A DNA stretch of 64,000 bases from Talaromyces rugulosus (Eukaryota > Ascomycota > Eurotiomycetes > Eurotiales > Trichocomaceae), in NCBI RefSeq assembly GCF_013368755.1, contig NC_049566.1, positions 4,030,001 to 4,094,000 on the forward strand, given 5' to 3'. Below, piece by piece: positions 31,515 to 44,123 of the stretch. A program made the position numbers and the translations under genes. Numbering within the stretch: position 1 is the first letter of the stretch; every line of letters starts with the position of its first letter. A model generated the notes under the pieces. The model ran no database searches. It was not told where the DNA came from and saw only the letters and a list, made by a program, of their open reading frames with translations.

Positions 31515-34264
31515 TTACCCCGGGTAGAAATTGCCCTCATCGTCAATCGGCATATTAAAAATCCCGTCATGAAGCATATTTCCAATCGAAAACAGTCCCT
31601 CCGGGTCAAATGGCATTTGCAAGCCGAGCTCTGGCGCAAACCCCGCGAATTCGGCCTGCGATGCTGTGGCCATCATACCGGTCATCATCGGATTTGTGGC
31701 GTCGCCAAAGTTGGCTGGTGGTTGCTGCTGCGCCGTCATGTCGAAGCCCTGCGGCGGCATGGTGAAAGCTGATGCTGGAGTCGTCGATGTGGCAGGGCCG
31801 TATTGAGGCCATTGCTGGGATGCGGCTGCAGGTGTTGGTTCGCCAGTGGTAGAGGGTAATAGTCCGTCACCAGAGGAAATGCCAACAAGGCTTGCTAGCG
31901 GAGTAGAAGTTGATGGCTCTGGAGATCCAGCTACAGCCTCGTTGATGGGTGGGAGTACAGTATGCGAAACAGACTATTCAAATGAGCATCAAACAATCAA
32001 CTACTACAGCAAAGATATTACTTACCGGCTTGTCAGCCTGGGCACTTCCAGTCTTGGTTTTCGACTTCTCCAACCTGCGATTGACAAACCAGTTCTTGAG
32101 CAAGTTCAGAATCATACAGAACTTGCCCGCCGTTCGACCGCCCGGTTTGCCACCGCTGATTTTCAGATGCGTAATGACCTTTTCCAGATATTGCTCTGCT
32201 CGGAGATCATTCGACGAAAACACCTGGCCCAGCCCGTTGTCCTGAGAAATGGCCGAGAACATTTTGAGTAGGGCGACGAATCCATACGCCGTGCGTGCGA
32301 AATACACCGTCGGGAGACAAACCACCGCGTCATAATCAAACGAGGTGATTATGTCCATCGATTTGTGGATTGATGTCAGGCACACTGTGAGTGCATCGAC
32401 TTGGGCGGCCGTTACGTTTGTAATCTTGCTATCGTCACTAAACCCATCATGGTATGGAGGTTTGAAATCGTCAAAGTTGTGCTCTGTGTGCATTGATATT
32501 TCGTGCATGTATATATTGACGATGCTCTCCGCATGTCGCAATAAAACTAGTCTTGTCAGCCATACAGAAAATCATTGTTCCAAGATCTTACTTACGGGTA
32601 TAATTCTCAGGCGCTATCTCGCGCCGCCACTGGTCAAGTTGGTTCTCGAACCCCTTCAGTGCAAATTGCACCTTGGCATCGGTCAAAAATGCACTGCAAG
32701 ATGGGTCGTCCATTGAGAACTGGAACCCAACCTCCTCCGCAATATGAGACAGCTTCGCCCAATGGATCAATACCTTGTCTGATGGCAGTGCGTCCCGCGA
32801 GGTTTGCAATATATCGATACACTCGTCCATGTACGGATGCCACCGACAAAGCAAGGGCCGCCGAAGAGCCATCGAGGCGTTGACGGCCAGAAAATACGCT
32901 CCCAGCCACGTACGTCTTGTTTCCACCGAATCCGGGTCCATAGAACTGCGGTTCTTGCCCAGAATCTCTCGCAGCATTCCCAGCTGCTTGTTGCCTTTTC
33001 TTCGCGTAACGCGGCCCATGCCGATATCCAATGCCATTACCACAGCCATGTAGATGAACGGAAAGAACTTGAGTTCCTCGAAATGGTCAGGCGGGTTATA
33101 CCACGTACACGACAGGACAATTGCCTGCACCAATTCTAACGTCTTCTCACCCCGTATCACAACCTTGTCGGCAAACAAACGATGCACTTCATTGGTCAGA
33201 GGCATCTGCAACTCTGGCCGGAACGGGCTGATAGAAACGGACATGATGGCAAGAAAGAGACTCGGTTTGTCCCGTCGAACTGATGACATACTCGTTCCCG
33301 GGGGAAACACGACAATCGGCAAGGTGGGCGCAACCTCATTGACATAACGATCAAAAGCCTTGGATGCAGTCTCAACATCAATCACCCCGCGGTCAATCAC
33401 ATCAGCGAATTCATTGGCATTTTCTAGGAACGGTCCTTGAGCCTGCGGCCAAGAAGCAGTTCCCTCATTCGTTTCAGAAGCACCGTCGCGACCAAATGCC
33501 GCAAACAAGCCACTATTATAAGACGTCGCTACCCTAGAATTCGGCTTGACGTCGCCACTGGCAGTACGCTTTGTTGCCGGAGCAGGAGAATTTCCAGAGC
33601 TGGGGTGTGATGTTGTTGACTGCGGTGGAGGGCCCCCTCCCAGCCATCGTCGAGGAGGAACGACATCTTGTTCATGGGCCCCTTCGTCCGAAAAAGTACT
33701 TGCTGCCCTTCTCGAAGCCTGCAAGCTGGCGGTCAGAGCATCAATCTTCTTCTCAAGTTCAGTAACCCGACTGTCCGTCTTTTTCTGACGCTTGCGCGAC
33801 GGCGCTGTAATAACACATGTTCGCTTCGCCTTGGCACAGCGCTTGCACGATCCGGACGGATGGTTATTATCCAACTCGCACCGAACCTTGAGTTGGCGAC
33901 AAGCTTCGCAGGCCCGCGGCCGTTTCAAGTCAGCAAGAGGGTCGTCGTGGGCGTCGCTGAGGCCAATCGACATCTCATTCAAGTAATTCCCAAACTCCCC
34001 AACATTATTCGTATTTTCATCGTGCGGAGAAGGCGTTGATCCGGGTACTTGGCTGTGTGACGAGTCCGGGGAGACGTGATAGTCGCTGGCCGCCTTGACG
34101 GGGTCGTCTGTCCTTGAAGTATTCGTATACGACAGAGGGCGATGTTGTTGGTACTGCTGCTGCTGCTGCTGCTGCTGGCGAGAATGATAGCGGTCTCGAT
34201 TTGGGCTGGCAGAGCCCTTGTTCAGCCGGTCGTTGGCCGATTGCAAACGCGGATCGATGTCCAT
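31515..34264 (-). CDS. Zn2Cys6 transcription factor
   Basis: Three exons on the minus strand, 34264-32596, 32546-32026 and 31973-31515, give 882 residues with phases closing (introns 49 and 52 nt). A Gln-rich N-terminus (poly-Q near residues 30-40) precedes the DNA-binding domain ACEACRQLKVRCELDNNHPSG: C119-x2-C-x6-C-x10-C-x2-C-x6-C150. Next is a basic linker (RKRQKKTDSRV) and a short coiled coil (ELEKKIDALTASLQ) for dimerisation. The middle homology region follows, with VNEVAPTLPIVVFPPG. The C-terminus is Pro/Gln/Met-rich, typical of an activation domain. The start is the first ATG in the open frame, which runs further up without an ATG; an upstream exon cannot be excluded. Target genes are unknown. 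The CCT/GCC-adjacent loop resembles War1/Leu3-like regulators. Confidence 0.9.
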
Positions 34265-35104
34265 TCCGTGGATGCCCGATTTCTGTGTGGCCCCAGGGAC
34301 ATTAATTCTAGCACCGAAGACGGCTGCCAAAGCCAATCCATCATTGACTCCATGTTAGCTATGGCTGCACACGATACCAGAGGTGCGTGGTGGATAGAAT
34401 CAGAATTGAGGAATGCGCCGGTGCCATTTACTATGGGGGAGTGGAAGAAGAAGAAACCAACAACAACAACGCACCAACGGCCAGTAGTAGTAGTACTAGT
34501 TGACAGCCCTGCAAGGCTACTTCAAAAGTCTTCTAAACCAGAGTGTCACGACGTCGGAGAGCGAGTGAACGCGCATCGGCGAGCGGCGAGTCGGTTCTCC
34601 GGTGACGCCGACCCTGCGCGTTTCACGAGCGATCGATCGGTTGGGGATGCTTTTATCGGCTGTCAAGGAGAGATAAGCCGAGCAGCCGCCAAGTTGGAAT
34701 CTGGCTGCATGCAGGGTTCAGGCCAAAAAAAGAAAGAAGATTAATGCAAGACACTGGACAGGCTTGCAGATGGTTGATCGCGACGTCTGGAAGTGGCGGC
34801 GGCTTCTCCCAATGGGGCTAGCACTGCGTGTCCGACTACATGGATTAAATGATATCGCATCGCATATTGGAATATCGACTACAGGTGTGCATGGTTACCG
34901 TCATATCAAACTGTGTAAATTCTATCATCGACTAGATGCTAATATAGGGTGATTGGTCGGTATCGTAAACAACATAAAACATGCATAAGCCACCCAAAGA
35001 GACGATCAACAATCAGCCATAAAACGCCTCTGAAACACACAACTAAAAAAAATGTCAAGGGTATCAAATGTCGTGAGAAATGTCGAGTGAGTTGTGTGTA
35101 GATA
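34265..35104. other. Upstream region of the transcription factor gene
   Basis: 840 nt upstream of the Zn2Cys6 gene and downstream of the FYVE-RING stop codon. Short frames on both strands lack motifs. The 34265-34700 part probably holds the long 5' leader and promoter typical of fungal regulators. Confidence 0.45.
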
Positions 35105-36711
35105 TCAGGAGAATTTGTGGACAGGGCATTCCTTCTTCCTGTCAGACCATTCTACAATGCAGAGTTTGTGGAACTTGCAGAGACACTCTAGCCGCGCTAG
35201 TTTGTCTCCGACTTCGTATTCTTCCATACATATGGTGCATTCCTGCGGCGTGCCATCTTCGTTGGTACAGTCCTTTTCGGTCGCGATATAGAAGATCATG
35301 CGCAACGGATGCGGTGGTGACTGAGGCGGGCTGGACCCTGGGGGGGATCGACCCATGCGAGAGGAATTTTGAATACAGGTCCGAATATGAGCTTCGCGGT
35401 CATCTTCGTTGCCGTCGCTGCCGCGTGGAGGCAGCCTCGTGCTACAAATCGGACACATATCTCGCTCGTCGATGGGAGTTCGGTAAGATTGCTGTAGATG
35501 GCGCGGTCGATCATAATCCATCACCGAACGAGAATGAGTTGGCCGGTTGCGTGGATTCGTTGAGAATGCGCTTCGAAAGTTCGAACTCGCCGGCCCAGAC
35601 TGGTGTCCAGAGAGCTGCTTCGAATTAGCAGATAAACTAAGAACACACCATAGTTGATACTTACAAAGTAGGATATTTCTCTGGCCGAAGAAGGGGATGG
35701 AGGGGAGTGCGACGGGTGGAAATCAAATGGGAAAGCATAACGAGAAGGATAAACATGCTGGCCAGAAGACACATCAGAGGTTGTTTGATGGCTCGCCTAA
35801 TAAACGGTCAGTGTTTTGAATCTATCCCTAGCACACGTGAAACATACGTAATTATTTCTATGTCGGTAACGACCAGAATCTCTATCAGTATCTGTTCGCG
35901 AACTGGATACATAAGGCCCCGACACGGATCGATGCGATCGATGAAGGGGGTGGCTCGTTGGAAGCGAAGGCATTGTCGTAGCCCAGTTTGGGTCGGCCAG
36001 GCGGTCAAAACTAGCTCGGACAGCACTGTATGTCAAAGGCGGATCTGGGTTAGGATCTGGCACGCATGGATTGCACAGTCGTACTTCTTCGCCTCCTCCC
36101 AAGGCGGGGTTGGCAGGATGATACGAGTCTATCGAATCTATCCGGCTTGCAACGGGAGAATCATGGCCAGTGTCCGTTGTGAGATCGACAAATGAAGTTG
36201 AATAACTGTGTCGACGAGACACTCTTTCCGGAGTTGCTTCTTCTATCGGCTCGGGCGGTCTGACGATATACTGTCGAGGAATAGTGATCCTATGGGGAGA
36301 GCACGACGCGCAAACCACACGCCCACATTTCCGACAATGGTGCTTTCTATACCAGAAACTGAACTGAGTGTCACATATAGGACAGTGTGTAGCTTCGGAA
36401 TCAGGCTGCCAGCGAGGCAATGTATATTCCATGAGGTTCTGTGAAGGCTGCGACGGGGTGGAAACGGTGTTACTCGGCCGGCGAGAGGAGTGAAGACTTG
36501 GGTCGGGGAAGGACGGCGATGATAAAATGTTTATTGCGTTCTCTTGGGTGGAGCCAGGAGCTCCCGGTGGTGTTTCATGACCGTCGTGAGGCAACATGGG
36601 TAGAGGCCGATTGTGCTCTACCCTGCTAGACGAGGGCTCTACTCCGGATTGTCGCCTCGGAGGTTCTCGATCCTCGTGGGATGTAGCAGTCAATCTTCTT
36701 TTGCGATCCAT
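35105..36711 (-). CDS. FYVE and RING finger protein, probable endosomal E3 ubiquitin ligase
   Basis: Three exons on the minus strand, 36711-35848, 35796-35665 and 35617-35105, encode 502 residues; all junctions are phase 0 (introns 51 and 46 nt). A low-complexity N-terminus leads to a FYVE-type finger: HCPIC at 110-113, RKHHCRKCGRVVC with the basic patch, CASC, and a distant LCNPC pair after a Ser/Asp-rich insertion. A CPICSTRLPP...HIRTC zinc motif precedes a C-terminal RING (CTICMEEYEVGD, LECLCKFHKLCIVEW, CPVH). FYVE domains bind PI3P on endosomes. S. pombe and yeast Pib1 combine FYVE and RING and ubiquitinate endosomal cargo, so a Pib1-like role is inferred. A start 63 nt upstream (36774) is possible. 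Confidence 0.88.
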
Positions 36712-38982
36712 AGCGATGATCCTGCCCAATCGGTTTTGAGGTTTATACCAGTATTGGTATCCCACCAGCATCAAATCAACCGTAAACCGTGTTCGCGAGG
36801 GTTATCATTCCGATTATGACAACGCAGTCGTCGTAAATAATCAACAACGTACCGGTATTCACACAAATATTGACGATCTTCCAAGCTCGATGAAAATGGT
36901 ATACGGGCGAGGCTAGGCGTGTTCTTGGTTGCAAGTGCGACAGCTCGGATTATGACGGATCGTTATTTTCTTGTAGTGTAAAGCCGCGAGATGGTATGTT
37001 TCCGATAGATAGATAGAAAGCGTCTGCGAATATCGAGAGATGGAAAAGATAAAAGCAATAGCCTTGTTGAATGCGATAGTCACTATAGTCACCCGGTGGC
37101 AAGTGCTGTTGTTGGTAGGCCCACGTGAGCGAAAACAAATACGGAGCGACTCGGCTGGACACTGCCCTGATCAGCTCCTAATCAACTCTGCATGTACCTG
37201 ATGAGGCTCATCAATTGTCCAGCCTCGAACAGGCGCCACTGGCGAAATAGAAGAAGATGTTGTTGATGGCACTTTCAGGCACTGATAAGGCGGAAGCCCA
37301 CCTTAATCTGCTGTTGACGTCCCACACGCCGAGCGGAGCGTCACGGATGATGGGTTTGGGGTTTGGGGTTTGTTTGGTCAACACAGGCAGCAAAAGGTAT
37401 TCTGCAAGAAGACAAAAGTCAACCCTGCAGCAGGCGACGACGGGTGTTCAGCTCCGAACATGTCGAGACTCGAAAGGGATTATTCAGTCGCTCGTGATCA
37501 CCAAATAAAGCCCCCCGCGGGCCTGGCCAATCAGGCTGCTGCCCTCGGGACCCTCTATCAGATGTCCTTGTTCTACCATAGATTATTGACCCTGGGTCAG
37601 TTGCTCCTTGGGCAATGTGATGCATCTTTTTCCCTGGCTCTCCTGTCCGTGACAGTATCACTCGGAAGGGCGTGCCTTTTTGCAGCTGCTGCTGGTCTCG
37701 CTGCTGGAGGCCGGCCTCGTCGCAGAAATGCTTTTGCGATACAAGCACCTGCTCTCTATTACCTAGATGACATGCTGGTAGTCGATAATATCATCAAATA
37801 ACAAGCATTTCATATAAGAAGCCGCGTCAGCTCATACGACATGAAGACTTGACGGCGTTATCAACAAACGAGCCAAGACCAGTGGTCGATTACCAGGGAT
37901 ACTCAGCTGTCAAAGAACAGGTTTATCCCTCGTTGGCTTCAAGGTTTACATGCAAGCTACTATCATGGTACGTCATATCAATGAATTTCAGGTGCCCCTT
38001 GCTTCTTCCGAATCTGGAGTTTGGCGGTTGCAGAGGCAGCACGGTCAGAATAGTTGAACACGTTAACATAATTTCAAATTGATATGTATACGAAATGAAT
38101 CTCTCAGAGTTAGTCCCTATATGACAGGGGAGTCTTCCCGTTTGCTATGTGTACAACTGTCGTCAACTGGTATAGATCATGAATCATTGAATTTTCTATC
38201 TACAGGATCAGGACATGATAGCACAACCTTTGACATCTGGAGTCGCTCGAGGATTCTGACAAAGACCTTTTCAAATTGTATACATGCAATCTGCGAACGC
38301 ATCTGTCAAGCATGCGCGAAATGCAACGCCAGCGCAAGTCCAACCAATCACCAATATTGATATAGATCATCTTTTCCGTTTTCCATCCACGTCAAATTCC
38401 ACCCATTATTTTCTTCTAATTGTCCGTCCATATATCCCTGTTCCTGATGAGTTCAGCGTTCCGATTATAGCACTGGCCCGTTACCATTGGTCAACCCAGC
38501 ATTCCATCCCTTTCGGATGCGGCTTTGTTGTTTACATCTGCTCTCAAAGAACCGCTTGCAATGAAGGCAGCTACCTAATACTAATGTTCCTTTGTGCTCG
38601 TTCTGTTGTTATTGTTTTTCCGGAAGCATCGTAGTGGGCTTTGTCTTTTTTAGGATGTATGTTGACGGTTTCCCTCCCCCTTGATGCGGTCGACATGACC
38701 GGATCTTGATTCACAAGACTCTCTTTTCAGCGTGAACGGCAATTGCTTTGCCAGGGCAGTTTTGTTCTCTAGCTACATGCATCATCTTAGTACTTGATTG
38801 ATCCTCAGCATGAGATACAGCGTGCACACCCTTTGACTTGAGCGGAAGCAGACAGACAGTCTCGATACACAGTATACGCCATATACACGTGAATACCAAC
38901 CATAATCGCCCTCAGAGAGACACAGAGACACACAGATCTATCCAGATCTATCCGGATATACCCAGAAAGAAAGAAAACTACA
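36712..38982. other. 2.3 kb without a supported gene
   Basis: Open frames up to 143 codons exist (for example 37370-37801), but none shows a motif, splice pattern or sensible codon use. The left part is the promoter of the FYVE-RING gene. The right part, with its CT/CA-rich leader at 38880-38980, is the promoter of the small membrane protein gene. A CCAATCA lies at 37528-37534. Confidence 0.5.
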
Positions 38983-39417
38983 ATGGAGAAACTGGAAAAG
39001 CCACATATGCCCGGAGCCCTTCCAGCAACGCCCGAACCCATCTCCCCGGCCACAATGACCAACACCACGCTATGCCACTCTGTCAACAGCGACGTCTCGC
39101 TCGTCAAAGACCCCGAATTCTGGCGTCGGTTCTCCATGGCCGTACATCGAGACGAAGAGCTAGCAAAAACCGAGACCGAGGAGACGCAAACACAGTAAGC
39201 CTAACTAACTACCTTAAATTTGATACAAAAGACTCCAACCTTGCTAATCTCATTCTCTAGAGATTCATGGCTCGTACGGCAACGCAAGAAAACTCGTCGC
39301 TCCAAGATCTGTGGGTTTCTAATTGCCCTTGTCATTGTGCTGGTTGCAGCTGGCGCCGCAGTGGCTATTTGGTATCTAAGCAAGAATGGCTATTTCAGAA
39401 AGGGCCAAAGGCCGTGA
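38983..39417 (+). CDS. Small single-pass membrane protein
   Basis: Two exons, 38983-39194 and 39261-39417, joined across a 66 nt intron with GTAAGC donor and CTCTAG acceptor, give 122 residues. The N-terminal ~75 residues are polar and Pro-rich (PGALPATPEPISPATMTN), with an acidic end (DEELAKTETEETQTQ). A basic patch (RQRKKTRRSK) precedes a single strong span (ICGFLIALVIVLVAAGAAVAIWYL) and a short basic tail (SKNGYFRKGQRP). No signal peptide is present, so the layout is tail-anchored or type II. The positive patch before the span favours a cytosolic N-terminus. The family is not recognised; small proteins of this shape are common in ascomycetes. Confidence 0.75.
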
Positions 39418-39852
39418 TTTTTTGCCTCTGCGAAACTCACGTCGAGTTTTCGGTCGATGATTCTTGATTTTTTTCTTTTTTTCAGCACTGCTTTTTTTTT
39501 GCCGCGTGGCTTGGAGTTTACGGTAGTGTCCTGTACATAGGAAGCTATGTGCCAGCACATGTTGATAAGCGCTGGAATCGGGCTTCGTCAAGTTCAAATG
39601 TACATATATGAATCTGCAACTAGCAGTATAATTAACGTGATTGATGATGAAACTGGATATCAAAGGTTACTAATTACTTATACAAATAATACCAGACATA
39701 ACCGCAACAAAAGAAGAAATAAATATAAAATTCCAAAATCTTAATAACGCCATGCTTCGGAGGATATCCTTTTTTGGAGGGTGGTTTGTTCCGAATCCCA
39801 ATAGTAAAAGATGGATTATACAACTGCTGTTGTTGAGAATTTTTTTCGTTCT
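39418..39852. other. Convergent intergenic region
   Basis: 435 nt between the stop codons of the small membrane protein gene and U2AF35. It has T-rich and A-rich runs expected of 3' UTRs. No gene is seen. Confidence 0.5.
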
Positions 39853-40541
39853 TTAAAACCTCCTGCGAGTTGGCTCTGGACTAGGGCTTCGAGTGACACT
39901 GCGTTCGTCGCGACCGCGCTCTTCCTTCCATTTCTTGACTGCCAAGTCAAGATCGCGTTGCAGCTCCGGGGTGGGTTCTTTGCGATGAATGAAATTGCAG
40001 AAGCCGCCTCGCACGCAGCCTTCGCCGCTGTTCAGCCGACAACAGGCTTCTCGAAAATCCGTGACGGGGGAGAGCTCGCAGTATACGGGTCGGGCGGCGT
40101 GCCATCGGGAATTGAGCGCGTCGCATGCGGCTTGTGCAGAGTCTTCGTATTTGAATCGCGCATACACGTTGCCGATCAGATCTGTCCAACACGTTAGTTT
40201 CTTGTTATTATTTTTCTTCTTTTTCACTTCTGATACGTACGGTCATTGTTGTTATCGCAGACGACAACCTCCTCAATCTCGCCATACTTGCACATCTCGC
40301 ACCAGATATCCTCGTAAAAAGCATCGAAATGGTTCTGGATCTGGCTCGGGTTCATCTTGTTCTTTGGGTCGTAGGCGGGATTCTGGTAGAGATTTGGCAT
40401 CAGGATGGTCTGCGAGTACGATGGCTTGACGTGCTTGCGCGAGCAGCGATCTCCGTGGCGACAGGCGCCGATTTTGTAGTAGAACGAGCAGTTGACCTTG
40501 TCCTGCTCGGTTCCGAAAATGGAGGCGAGATAGTTGGCCAT
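39853..40541 (-). CDS. U2AF small subunit (U2AF35), splicing factor
   Basis: Two exons on the minus strand, 40541-40241 and 40181-39853, encode 209 residues (59 nt intron). The start [37 protein letters not shown] is the first CCCH zinc finger. Next is the UHM/RRM-like domain ([43 protein letters not shown]) and the second CCCH finger ([24 protein letters not shown]). A very short RS-like tail ([15 protein letters not shown]) ends it. U2AF35 recognises the AG at the 3' splice site while U2AF65 binds the polypyrimidine tract. The protein is essential in most eukaryotes with introns and fits the intron-rich genome seen here. Confidence 0.97.
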
Positions 40542-41475
40542 GGTGTCGTGTTGGAGGGAGCGGGAGCTCAACTGTCACAGGGTCGCAGCGAAGAAAATCT
40601 CTGTATTTGGTTCGGAATGAGAGACACGAGCAGCAGTGAATGGCGTGGATAAGGTGACGGTGAAGGTGAATTTGCAATGTCCGCGACTCAAAGATTCAAA
40701 TCGAACCAAATCTCGGTGGCGGATGTCGTGACTAAGCCGCTTTGGTCTAGCGCTTTCCAGAAGCGCCAAGAGTGTTTTTGTATCTTGTCTAGTTATTATT
40801 AGAAATGTTTCTATGGATATTATGAAACTTTGTTATTAAATTAAGTTCTGGTATTTCTAGTATTCCCTATGTGTGAAGCTCAACTGTTGTTGCTGCATGT
40901 CTGGTCGGCCACTGATACATACTATTACTAGGAACATCGAAGAGCACATCACGAAATGTTCTTGTTGGGAATTGGCCAGCAAGTCATGGAGCATTCGATA
41001 AGATTACAGTGGAATTTGGCGTGGTTAAGAGTGTCTTTGGTAATTGATATCCACAACTTGAAGCTATTTGAGTTTATTTGTTACAGTGTCAACTAAAATA
41101 TACTGCAGCACGTCGTAATGAAACATACACGGATATATATTCAACATTGGAATCTCCACAACCCAACACCAATGCACAAATATGCCATATTTACCATATA
41201 AAATGGGGCACTTAAATGTCTAGATTAACAAATATCAATCAATAAATGAATTAATTCCAACATAAACACGAATCTGTCTCTATCATCAATTGATATCATC
41301 GCGTGGTCCCCGAGTCATGGATAAGCGCGCTTATCAGCGGCTCCCCGCAGCGCCCTTATTAAGCTGTTCGTCTCCGCATTAACGACGACTAGAGCTCTCT
41401 CCAGCTTCCACGTTCTGCTCCTGAGCATCAACTCGCTGACATCTCGAGCGTGCAGCCGATTGATACCAATTAACG
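40542..41475. promoter_or_regulatory. U2AF35/amidase divergent promoter
   Basis: 934 nt between two divergent start codons. The left half is GC-balanced near U2AF35 and the middle (40780-41290) is strongly AT-rich. GATA-like motifs are scattered (for example TTATCAG at 41332-41338), which could matter for an amidase if it is nitrogen-controlled by an AreA-type factor. That is inference only. Confidence 0.35.
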
Positions 41476-43379
41476 ATGTTGCCTCCCTTTGATTACTTCC
41501 AGTACGCCCGGATACGGTATGTTTCTATGTTTTCTCAATATCTGCAGTGACAGCGTGTGTTATCTTATACTGATAAGAATGCAGGGACATCAAACAGCGC
41601 CAGCGCGCAGCCCGTTTTGCCTCGCTCAGTCCTGCCTACCACGCCCCCTTCTCAGCGGCTGACAAGGAGCTCATTAACAAGCCCATCGAAGAACTCGTGC
41701 ACGATATCCAGACCCAAACCATCTCGCCTGTCGACGTGCTTCACACATATGGCAAAGTTGCGGTGAAGGCGCACGAGAAGACCAACTGTGTGACGGAGCT
41801 GCTCCTGCCCGAGGCCGAGGAGTGGGCTACCTCTGAAGTCAACTTGAAGGGCCCTCTTGCGGGTATCCCGGTGTCGCTGAAGGATACGGTTCAGGTCAAG
41901 GGGTTTGATGTTTCGGTTGGATATGCTAGCAAGTCGCTCAAGCCTTATAATGAGGATGGAGTGATTGTCAAGATACTCAAGGACGCCGGTAAGTACATAC
42001 ACTTGGACATGTTAAAGATGTTGTTTAATAATGAAATGTTCAGGCGCAATTCCTTACGTCAAAACGGCGCTGCCCATCACGCTCCTCAGCTTCGAGTCTG
42101 CCAATGGACTCTGGGGAACCTGTCGCAATCCCCACCTGCCTGAATACTCGCCCGGCGGCTCAACTGGCGGAGAAGGGGCGTTGCTGGCACTCGGTGGTCG
42201 CATAGGTATTGGATCAGACGTCGCAGGCAGTGTGCGCGCGCCGGCTGCTTGGAGCGGAATCTACTCTCTCCGCTGCAGTACCGGTCGCTGGCCAAAGACG
42301 GGCGTGGACACCAGTATGCCTGGCCAGGAAGGGGTTCCCAGTGTCTTTAGCCCTATGGCGCGTACTCTGAATGATCTTGCCTACTTTACTAGGAGCATTA
42401 TTGGCATGCAGCCCTGGAAGTACGACTACACCGTGCACCCGATTGCATGGAGGGCCGAAGAGGAGAAGGAGGCGAGCAGTAAGCAGTTGAGAATCGGGGT
42501 TTTGAGAACGGACGGTACGTATGTTTACTATTTTGAAGGGGTTTTATCTAATTTTCAATATCAGGAGTCATCCCTCCCACGCCCGCGATTTCTCGAGCCA
42601 TTGACACTACAGTGACGGCGCTGGCGGCGGCTGGACACACGCTGACAGAAGTCACACCACCGGCAGAAGCCGATCCATTCACCGGGTTCTGCTTGGCTTC
42701 TGAGTTGCTCAACTCTGACGGATGCGTGACATTCAACTCCTTCCGATACTCGGGCGAACCGACAGACGCTGGCGCGGCGCAACTGAGCCGGATCGCGAAC
42801 CTTCCTAGGCCCCTCCGATACCTGTATTACCTGTACGTGCGATACATCCGGCGAGACGTGAAATGGGCCAAGGTGATCCAGGGCTTTGGACCCAAAACGG
42901 CGGCGCAACTGTGGCAGATCACGGCGCAGCGAGAAGGGTACCGGAAACGCTGGCACTCGTGGTGGGACGCAGAGCCGCAGCAATATGACTTCATTTTGTG
43001 TCCGGCCAACGCCACCCCAGCACTCCCTCACGGCGCAATGCACGATGCCGTCTCCTCATGCGGCTACACATTCCTCTGGAACCTGCTCGACTATGCGGCC
43101 GGCGTCATCCCCGTGGGGCACGTCGACGCGAAACTAGACGCCCTGGCGCACAGCGGCAAGCGAGGGTATCGACGCGCCTTGCAGGAGCTGGGCGCCAACC
43201 ATGCGATGGCGCGTGGTGCCTGGATGCACTATGACGCGCAAAAAATGGCCGGACTGCCGACGGCCGTGCAGGTCGTTGGGAGGCGCTGGGAGGAGGAGAA
43301 GGTGTTGGGATACATGACCGCGGTGCAGAAAGCGCTGGAAAAGGCCAACGCGCAGTATACGCTGTTGGAGGTAGAGTGA
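41476..43379 (+). CDS. Amidase (acetamidase/general amidase type)
   Basis: Four exons, 41476-41516, 41585-41988, 42044-42514 and 42565-43379, encode 576 residues with exact phase closure (introns 68, 55 and 50 nt). The amidase-signature triad is visible: Lys in GIPVSLKDTVQVKG, the first Ser in SPGGSTGGEGA and the nucleophile Ser in GSDVAGSVRAPA. The usual GGSSGGE is GGSTGGE here, changing only the second, non-triad serine. The length and start (MLPPFDYFQYARIRDIKQRQRAARFASLSP) resemble fungal AmdS-like acetamidases. The enzyme should hydrolyse small amides to carboxylate and ammonia as a nitrogen or carbon source. No signal peptide is seen. Confidence 0.93.
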
Positions 43380-44123
43380 TGTATCAAATCAATATCTAGG
43401 ATATAGAAGATAGTTAGTAGTTAGTCAATAATGACACGAAGAACATATGACGTAATCGCGCATCTCGATCGTCGCGATCACAGTGTACGATCATCCAGAT
43501 CGGGGGACCATGATTGAGTCGATGAATCTTCCGACATTTTATCGTACGAGTCGCAAACTAGTTACAGAGTAGAAAACCGATGAGATGCTCCACGTGATGG
43601 TTGCAGGAAGGTACAAGCACAAGCAAGTACACCGCCTCGACGAGCATCACAGGCAAAGATCACAGCCCCGCCCCCACTGCTGCCACATCACGCCCTTTCT
43701 CCCATTTATTTAAAAGTCCACTGATGTTCCTGTTACTACTATTTCATTCTTTTACTATTTAGTTACTAACTACTTATCTAGTACAGCAAGTCTGGTCCAC
43801 TAACCACGCTCCGGCCCGTGATCCAAGCTTGCATCGAACGTGCCCACCCCGGATGACCTAATCGAGATCCCCGCTTTGCTCCAACCCATTACTCTATACT
43901 ACTTAGTAGTTATCAGCGTGATTTCGATTTCCAGGCTGCAGCCCTGAAATGGGCCTGCTTAGCGTTCGCTGTTGCCCCTCTTGCTGCATGACTCGGGCGC
44001 GCTGGTTGCCTGTTGTTCTGTGCCGTCGGCTGTGCCTGACGCCGTCGCTGCTTCTTTAACAGCCGATTTCCTTGTGTTACCCCCCAAAAAAAAAACATTT
44101 GGACGAAAACACAGACTTTACAC
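43380..44123. other. Intergenic region between amidase and the DUF7514-like gene
   Basis: 744 nt between two plus-strand genes. It has a CT/AT-rich stretch at 43690-43790 and an A run at 44087-44096 just before the next ATG. No gene is seen. Confidence 0.45.

Noticed and set aside
36712..36774. Alternative upstream start of the FYVE-RING protein (MMLVGYQYWYKPQNRLGRIIA)
   Set aside because: The internal start MDRKRR fits a cytosolic, disordered N-terminus better. The upstream option is kept only as a possibility.
37350..37374. Three TTTGGGG-like units resembling a telomere repeat
   Set aside because: Too short, and ascomycete telomeres are TTAGGG. The site is inside normal gene-rich DNA.
37370..37801. 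143-codon frame in the gap between the FYVE-RING gene and the small membrane protein gene
   Set aside because: No motif, no splice context, odd composition, and overlapping frames on both strands of similar length.
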